From Candidatus Obscuribacterales bacterium (GTDB lineage Bacteria > Cyanobacteriota > Vampirovibrionia > Obscuribacterales > Obscuribacteraceae), in NCBI GenBank assembly GCA_020050835.1, contig JAGVKB010000127.1, forward strand, positions 1 through 64,000: a stretch of 64,000 bases of DNA, in the 5' to 3' direction. The notes under the pieces are model-generated. The model did no database searches. It worked only from the letters and a program-made list of their open reading frames with translations, and was not told the DNA's origin. Positions 15,001 through 24,000 of this stretch are shown here, piece by piece. The position numbers and the translations under genes were made by a program. Position 1 is the first letter of the stretch. Each line of letters begins with the position of its first letter.

Positions 15001-18000
15001 CCAAATGTCCCGGGCGAAACAATTCCAGATCCCACTGTAAAAGTGCTTGCTCCAAACGGATAGATTTTGACGATGCCGCCAGCGGCGCCCACCGACGAGG
15101 CGTTAATTGTCACGCCGGCTTGTGAGCCGGACAAAGTCAGATCGCCACCGTACAAGCTGACACTACCACCGGCCGCACTATTAGCTGCAACGCTGATTGA
15201 GTTGAGACTGAGATTGCCGTTACGCGATGAAACCACCACAGCGCCAGGGTTGCTACTTAACCCGGCCGAGGCATCGAGCGCAAATGATCCGCTGACCGAG
15301 CCTGCGGCATCTAAAGTAATGCTGCCAGCAGTCAGACCAGCAGCGGTGACAGAAGTATTCAATGCTGAACCGAAACTCAAAGCACCGCCTGTGTTAACCA
15401 GCGTGAGATTGCCAGTATTGCCGGATGACGAAGTAGCGCTGATGGTGCTGAGAGAAAGACCACCGGCGGCATTCTGAATTACACTGATGGAACCACTGCT
15501 ACCGGCGGTGGCAGCAGCGTTGTTCGTGACAATACTGCTAGGCGCCAAGCTTGCCGGAGCTAGATCAAGTCGAACGGCAGCTGTGTGGTTGGAGGTGTTG
15601 GTGGCATCAGCAAGAACTACCGACCCTGTGAGGAAATTGAGCAAGCCGCCAGTTACAACCCCTCGTGCAGAGCCGCTACCTGTATCAGAGCTGAAACTGT
15701 TGAAAGCAGAAGTGGTCGCCCCGGAAGTAGAACGAACTACCAATGAGCCCAAAGAGATCGGTCCGCTCGCGGCGATCGCGATGCTTCCACCGGTGTTGTT
15801 ACTGAGACCTCCCGCCCACAGATTGCCCACTCTAATGTCATTCACGGCCGGTTGACCAGGGAAAGTGCCAAGCGCAATCAAACTTACTCCACCAGCGCGG
15901 CGCGCGCTCCCCCTAGCGTATGTTGTGATATCACCCAGGCTGTTCAAGGAGTTCCCGGACCAATTACCGATAGTGATGCCGGAGATGGACAATGCAGAGA
16001 CAGAGCCGGCGTTGCCATCTGTCGTAGACGTATCGACAGTTGCATTGGCATTGCCGCCACCGGCAGCGCCGACGATGGAAATGGCTGAACCCCGCAACAT
16101 CACGTTACCGGAATTGCCGCTACCAGATACTGTAGCACCGGCGGTATTGATGCCTCCGGCCGTGATACTGACCGCGCCTAGTCCAAGCAGTGCAACATTC
16201 GCCCCAGCAGCAGTAGTGTTGGAGTTGTTGATGGTGTTGGCAACCGTTATGCTTCCAGACGAAGCCACTGCGATTGCCGCTGTGCCACTGCCGATCAACG
16301 AACCAGTGACGGCGAAATTGCCGTTGACCACCAAGGGAGCAAGGAAGGATTTGGAGGCGGTCACGAAAGTGAGGTTGGCCAATGAGACAGCTCCCGACAA
16401 AGCGACGCCAGGAGCGAGCTTATTGTTGACGGTGACATTAGTGAGATCTTCGAACAGCGGTTGACTGCTAGGTGTAATAGTCACCCTGTAGTTGTCACTG
16501 GGATTGGAGTTGATGTATGACGCACTCATCGTATTGGCGATCACTGATGGGAAGAAACCGATATTGGCACCGGAGACAGCACCATTGGTTATGGTGCCGG
16601 CGCTCAGCACAACTCCAAATCCGGTAGCACCGCCGGCACCACCAGTCAAAAGAAGATTGCCGCTCACCAACGCCAGGTTGGTAGTACTTCCCTGTGAAAC
16701 AAATATGCTTCCTCCCGCTTGACTGCTACCGCTGGCGGTCGCTGACAAGTTGGCGGTAGCGCCAATTGTAATCAGCCCGGAGGCGATAATGGCGACAGAC
16801 CCCCCGGCTCCTGTCGCAGCACCGCCGGCGGTCGATCCGTTAGCATTAACTGCCGGCGAAACACTGCCGTTGATAGTTAAATTGGCGCTTGTGCCAAACG
16901 TGTTGAGAAAAACGCTTCCACCGGGACCATTCGTCGCTGCTACGCTGAGCCGATTATTGAGAGTCAATGCACCACTGGACATGACAACAATCTGTCCGCC
17001 GCCAAGCGTCCCGGTAGCTGAGAGAGTCAGGTTGCTCGCTGCATTGGTAGTAGATAAGGTTCCAGTTTTGGCAACGAGATAGATATTGCCACCGTGTCCA
17101 TTTGTACCGGAACCGTTCGACTGCACATAGCCAAGCGAGAGATTGCCGTTGGCTACAACAGCTATGTTGCCGGCGCTACCGTTGGCTGCATTAGCCTGCA
17201 GGATGCCGGTACTGGTAGAGCTAAAGGGGAAAGTCACGCTGCCACCGGCCGAATTTACAAGGATGTTGCCAGCGTTAAGTCCGTTGGCCTGCAGATTCCA
17301 ATTCGATTGAATGTTGCCTGTAGCATTGACTGTAACAGTGCCGCCATTGCCAGTGGTCGAATTGGCTATCAACTGAAGCGCATTTGTGGTGGTGGTCGAC
17401 GTGGAAGGTCCAATATTGCCAGCAGTGTTGATAGAAATGTTGCCCGCACTGCCGGACACTGAGGAGGTATTGATTGAAACCTCATTGGTCGCCGATATGC
17501 TTGCCGGGCTGAAGGACGAGATAATTCCAGCACCGCTGGTAGTTGGAGCAGGCGAATTCCTGATGTCTATCAATACATTGCCACCGTTTCCGAGGTTGCC
17601 CTGAGTGTTTATATAACGCCGAGTGCCTGAAGGCTGGGTACTCGTAAATACTTGGGCGCTTCCGGAGACTGTACCGAAATCAATACTGCCTGTTCCAGTC
17701 ACCCTCAGATCGACATTACCGCCGGACACATTGGAGGATGTATCGATCAGCGCGGCGACCGAATAAACAGTCGAGGCATTATTAAAAGTCATGTCCGTCT
17801 CAGAACTCATAGTGACATTACCGCCTCGAGTCGTGCCGCTAGCATCAATCAAATTCGATTGAGTATTGGGTGTGCCTCTCACTGATAGGGAGCCCGTAGT
17901 AGCTCTTAGCGTGACATTGCCACCAAAAGCACCGCCTCTAGCCTGCACCATCGTGGCGGTAATACTGGGTGCAACGATCGATATATCTCCGGCTCGCACA

Positions 18001-21000
18001 GCAGTTGCATTAGAATTGATTTGGGGTCCGTTGGTGTTAGAGCTGCTTGAACCGGAAAGGAAATTGGTGAATGCACCGGTGCTGCTGAGCGCAATGTTGC
18101 CGCCGTTCAATCCGGTCGATTGAAAAGCCCAATTGGTGCGAAACTGTCCACTCACATTCAGTGAGATTGCGCCTGCATTGTTATTGGTCGAACTAGAATT
18201 CAAGTAAATGACATTCTGGCTGGTGGTAGCCGTGCCAAATTGTCCGAGCCCGCCGAAGCCGAGGAAGACATTTATATCTCCAGCTTTCGCGAAAACGGAT
18301 GCGCTGGAGAAGGATGCTTCCCGTGTATTTGATATTAGAGTGTTGGTGGTACTGATTCCAATCGAACCGTTACCTGTCAAATCTAGCCAGGAAGCACCGA
18401 TTCTGACATCGATGTTTCCACCGTTGCCGGTGCCACCGACAGCACCGATAAAGCGAGTGGGATCGGATGCCGTGCCGGCTCCACCGCCCCCGACGTTGCT
18501 CGTGAAAGTCAAGGTGCCTTGGGTAATAGTGACGGCCACATTACCGGCTACTCCGGCCGATGAGGCGTTCAGCCCACGGTTCAAAATTATGTCAGAGCCG
18601 CTGACCAAACTGATCGCGCCCGCTTGCCCGACTCCGGACGTATTGATATTCCAGGGAGTCTCATAGGATGCCGGGTTCAACGCACTCAACGAGATGCTGC
18701 CGTAAGGTGCACGAATCGAGACGCTGCCGCCGGTCGTAGCTCCGGTTGCATCAATGAAAGCCTGGCTCTGGAAGGAATTACAGGTAGCGCACAACGAGAT
18801 CTGTCCGGTCTGAGAAAGCACATTGATGCTCCCTCCCTGTCCGCTAGCGGAAGTAGCCAGCCAATTGGCGCCAAGAGAATTGGTTAACCCGTTGGAGATA
18901 TTGCCTGCTACATTGACTGCAATGTTGCCGCCGCTGGTGCCACCGATCGAAGTCAGATACAGTTCTTGCACCAGATTTCCGCCAACGTTGACACTTATCT
19001 TGCCAGCCGCTCCCTGGTTGGCGGTAAACGCTGTAGAGCCGGTTACGAGGTTGAGCTGGCGCAAGGTCGACCCAGAAGTCCTTCCTTGATTGCCGGACAG
19101 AACACTTAAAACGATGTTGCCGCCAGTCGCAGATGTCGATGCAGTGCTGATACTATATTCAGAATTCGTCCCTGGTGTATTGTCGTTTAGATTGATCACG
19201 CCTGCCATTAGCTGAGTACCATCAGTGACGGATTGGCCGATGATTAACGATACATTTCCACCGGCGCCGGTGCCACCGGTTGCATTTACATAGCGAAATA
19301 GCGCGCCAACAGAAGTATCGGTGTTGCGGAGATAAATGTTGCCGGTATTTACGATCGACAAGATATTGCCGCCGGTCCCGGCTGATTTGGTATTCAGTGA
19401 CAGGGTGAAATTAGCGTTACCGCCTGTCAGCGTGTACAGATCGCCGCCCCTCGTGGTCCCGCTTGTATTCACAAAAGAGGTTTGCCCGGCGCCGACGGTC
19501 GAAGTCAGGCTACCCAGCGGTGCCACTAAGGAGACGCCGCCGCCAACACCACCGCTGCTCGAGCTGTTAGCAAATGAACTTACTCCGCTACCGACAAACT
19601 GCTCGCTCAGTGTAATATTGCCAGTTAAAGAGTAGAGTCCAATCCTTCCCGACTCGATACTTCCAGATGTCAGCGATTGTCCGGATTGAGTAATGTCGCC
19701 TCTAGCCACAACTACTACTGACTCGGAGGTAATCGAGTGAACACCTTTCAAAGTGTCCCAAGCGGCGGTCGTTTGTGACAAGAGTGGAACCAGCAAAGAC
19801 GGATCAGAATTGGTGTCTAGCTGCAATCCGGTATTTGAGACACCGGTTGAGTTTTGCCTGGCGAGGATAACGCTGTATCCGAGCGGGCTGTAATTTGTCA
19901 CGGCAGTCGGCTTGACCGTGACTGTCACAAATGTTCCGGAGGTCATCGTGCCGTTGTTGATCGTCGTTCCCACAACATTCTGGAAAGCACCTTGCAATCC
20001 AGCTGCAGTCGTAACATTTTGAGGAATATTGCCAGTGGGAGCTGGGGTAATAGTACCTCCGGCTACAAGAACCACGGTGCCGGAGCCAGATCCATTGCCG
20101 GCATTAAAGGCATTGATGGTGGACGTATAGTTCAAATTCGCTCCAGCGGAAAGAAACACAGAGCCAGATCTGGCCGGCGAACTCGTAGCACCCACAAAGG
20201 TATTGGTCGTATCGACCGCACCGTTTACGGAGACCGAACCGATGCCTGCCACGCTCACCGAACCGCCGACGCCATTGTTTGCAGTGGCGCCGGCGGTAAT
20301 CGAACCAACATTTATGCTTCCAGCATTGCCGCTCGTCTGCACTGAAGCCAGCAAAACATTGCCGCCAGAGGCACCGGTGCTGTTGATATCTCCGACTTGA
20401 ATTGAGGCGCCAGCACCATTGTTTCCGGCCGCCGTCAGGGCGATCTGCCCGCCTCTAGCTGTTGGCGATGAGCTGTCGATATTAAACGTGCCATTAGTCA
20501 AAATTGCCCCAGTATTGTTGCTCGCGTTGCCGGCTGATACCGTCACGTTGCCTGAGCCGGCGACTCCCCCGGTGGCGATTCCAAAGATTCCGCGCGAGTT
20601 GGCAACGTTTGATCCGACGGTGAGAATTTGGGCCGAAATTAGAACAACGTTTCCGCCATAGGCTCCCGAAAGTCCTGCGCTGTCCACCGATGAGACAGTC
20701 AGACTGCCGGAGCCGGAGCCATTGCTGCTCGAGATAATCACGTTGCCGGAGTAAGCCAGGCTGCTTTGGGCTGTGGTTCTAACATCACCAACTTGCAATA
20801 TGCCTGAAGAATTCGAGTTGATATAGATATCACCGGCATTGCTCGACGTCGAGCTGGTGATTATCTTTCCAAGCGTAACATTACTTGCGCCTGGTGTAGC
20901 AGTGAGCAAAACCACCGCACCGGACAGGCCCGAGCCAGTGTTGCTCGTGGCGATATCTCCCAGCGCAAATGTGCTCGTCAAGGTCAATCCAACTCTGCTG

Positions 21001-24000
21001 GTCGAATCGCTGCGCGAACCATCTAACAGGATGGCGCTACCGCTGGCCAGCGCTACGTGAGCATTAGTTAGCAATGAGCCGACATTAGAGGTGGAAGTTG
21101 TTCTTACTATCGGCATCACGACATGGGCAGTTGTTGTCGTACCACCCGTGGTCAATTGATCGATTCCTCTTAAAGCATTGGTTGCGAACTGTAATAGTCC
21201 GGCTCGGCCGCTTCCCGAATCGCCATTCCATGAGGTCACGTTCGACCCGGTAGTCGAACGAGTGACTAACGAACCCAAGGTGAGACTGCTGCTACCGCTG
21301 TCGAGGAAAACATCTCCACCATTAGCATTGTTGAGTCCACCGGCGATCAGATTATCGGCGAAGATACTTCCCGGTCCAGTCCCTGTCACCACTGTTGTGC
21401 TCAGGGTGTTGTCTGCTTCGATCCAGATGTTGCCAGCTTGCTTGCCTGCTCCGGAGCCTGATGTATTGACTGTTCCTACTACTGCGTTGCTGCCGGCATA
21501 GATGCCGACCGATCCACCGTCATTGCCGGTGCCGGATACCAATTGCGTATCCGTCCTGACATTGCCGACAGACAGGACTGTTCCCTGAGAAGACGGAACA
21601 AAGGGGACCAACAAGGTGACTGCACCAGCAGAGCCGAGACCACTGCCTCGACTGATGATGTCTCCATTGACGGTCACTCCGCGAATAGCCGCACCGACAA
21701 AAACATTGCCAGCGGTAGAGTCGACGGTATTGCCAACACTGCTCGTGATGATCACCGGGGTACCCTTACTGGCCGCCCCAACTGTCACCCCGTTGCTGGC
21801 TGCTCCTGCTATCACGAGCGTGCTGCCGGCACTAGCTCCGGCGATACCAGCGGTCATCGCGGTCGAGACAGTGTTGGCAGCGCTGCCATTAGCGAGTGTC
21901 ATGTCTGCGTTGCTGACTAATACTACCGATGAAGCTGAGCCAGTGGCCGCTCCGGATCCAGCCGCTTGGCCAACGACATTGCCTTTGATTGTGGTTTGCG
22001 GCATGACAATCGGCGCTAGCAATCTGCTATCGCCGTTGGTTTGCATCGTCAACCCACCGGTAGTGTTCACTGATTGATTCGAGGCAAGCGTTTGAAAACC
22101 ACCAGGGACAAGTTTGAAAGTTGTCGTGCCATCGAAGAAACTGGGTAATGTCTGTGGAGTTACAGTAAACGTATAACTCTTGGCATCACCACTGGCGGTA
22201 AAGCCGGCGAAGTCATTGACTACACGTGCGAAAACTCCGAGCCCACCCTGACCGGCAGGAGCTGCACTTGTGCCTGTGTATGTTGTATTGCCGAGTTGTA
22301 CGTCGCCACGAGCCAGCAATACAACCGAGGCATCCGAGTTAACTGCCAATGGAGTCGTGTTAGCGCTCGAGCCGATGTTAACTGCTTGAGTCACTCCCTG
22401 ATTCGTGCTTGCACTGGAAACAAAGACGCCGCCGCCCTTGAGCGAACCGACGCCACTAGTATTTATCGCTGCTCCGGCGGTTAGCCCGGCTGCGATCTGA
22501 ATTGTGCCGGGACCCGATACGGCTACACCACCAGCATAGCCGCTGCTCGCAGTCGAGTGGGTATCAATCGAACCGGTCACAATCGAGCCGCTACTGCCGG
22601 TATTGACTATCACTACATTGCCACCGATAGTGCCGGAAGTGTCAATGTTGGTCAGACTGATTGCATTGGCACCGCTACCGGTGTTGTTAGCCGTAATGAT
22701 GACCTGACCGCCCCGACCGTTACTGCCGCTGGTCTGGATATTGCCGAGCACACCGATGTTAAATCCGAAACCATTGGCCAGAGTCTCGAAGACCCCTGCC
22801 TGTAAGATCAAATCGCCACCATTGCCGGTAGTCAGCAATGGGCTTGTGTTGATACTGCCGGTTATCTTGATCGCTCCCAGTGGTGCTGAGATTGAAAGAA
22901 TGTTTCCTTGAGTCGAAATGTCACCGATCAAGATGTTTCCAGAGGGAACAAAGATGACTGGATCTCCGGTTACATGCAGATTCTCCAGGTTGAGGCTGCC
23001 AGTCTCTACTTGGACGAAAGCAGCGCCGCCGGAGGCGTTTACTCCGCCGTCGAGGCGCTTGACTGCGACATTGATAGTGCCGGTCGGGCTTTCGAAGAAT
23101 ACTTTGTTAGCTGCAACCAGGCCATCGGTGAGGTTAATGCCATCCTGGGGTCCAGAGCCGGAGACATAACCTGGTCTGGCTATGGTAGAAAAGTCCAATT
23201 TCTCTTTAGCCAGAATTGCCCCGAGCGCATTGTTGACCGAAAGCGCTGCACCGGTAAGATTTTGAATTGCGGCATTGCCTTGCATAGCCTGAATAGTCCC
23301 GGAGTTGACCAAGCTGGCCAGATTGGCATTTAGATTTCCCACCTGACTGATAATCGCCGCTTGATTAATAACATTGGGAGCTTGAAGGTTAAGATTGTTC
23401 AGAGCTTGTATGAGCGGATTCGGTCCGGCAACTCCGCTGGGCAGAGCATTTACAATCGAGCCGCCGGCAGTGATGGATAAATTGCCGGAGCTGGCGATTT
23501 TGCCGGCGTTGATTACGTCGTTGACGGCAGAAAGATTCAAGTTGACTGAAGTTAGCGTATTTGTTATGCCGGGCAGGCCTGCTGCCGGTAGAACGGAAGA
23601 AAGCACAGCACCAGTCTGGTTGATGATATTTAAAGCTGAAATAGAGGCGGTATTAACTGCTTGGCTGGTGGAGACGGCATAAAAGGCCCCAGAGTTGGTC
23701 AAGCTACCCGCTAAATTCAAGGCCGGCGAGTTTGCCGCATTCAAGATCGCCGTCACTCCCTGAGGAATAACGAGATCACCGATGTTGTTCGCCAGCCGAC
23801 CGGGAATGTTAAAAGTGCCGCCGACAGCAGCGCCTTCTGCGTTAAGCTGGATTGCCTGGTTGCCGGTATTTAGCACCTGATAGACCGCCACCTTTTCGGC
23901 GTTAGTAAGCAGCTGACCAGCCGTCACTGTCCGGCTGACGTCTCCAGCCTGAATTGTTGCGGACTCGAACCCGGCACGCTGGACAGTCTGGTCACGCATG

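Noticed and set aside
751-23682. Many plus-strand Pro/Ala/Leu-rich frames of 60-200 codons (for example 1420-1986 and 15865-16464)
   Set aside because: They lie antisense to the giant gene, have no ribosome sites, and their P/A/L composition is what Gly/Ser/Thr-rich codons give when read on the other strand.
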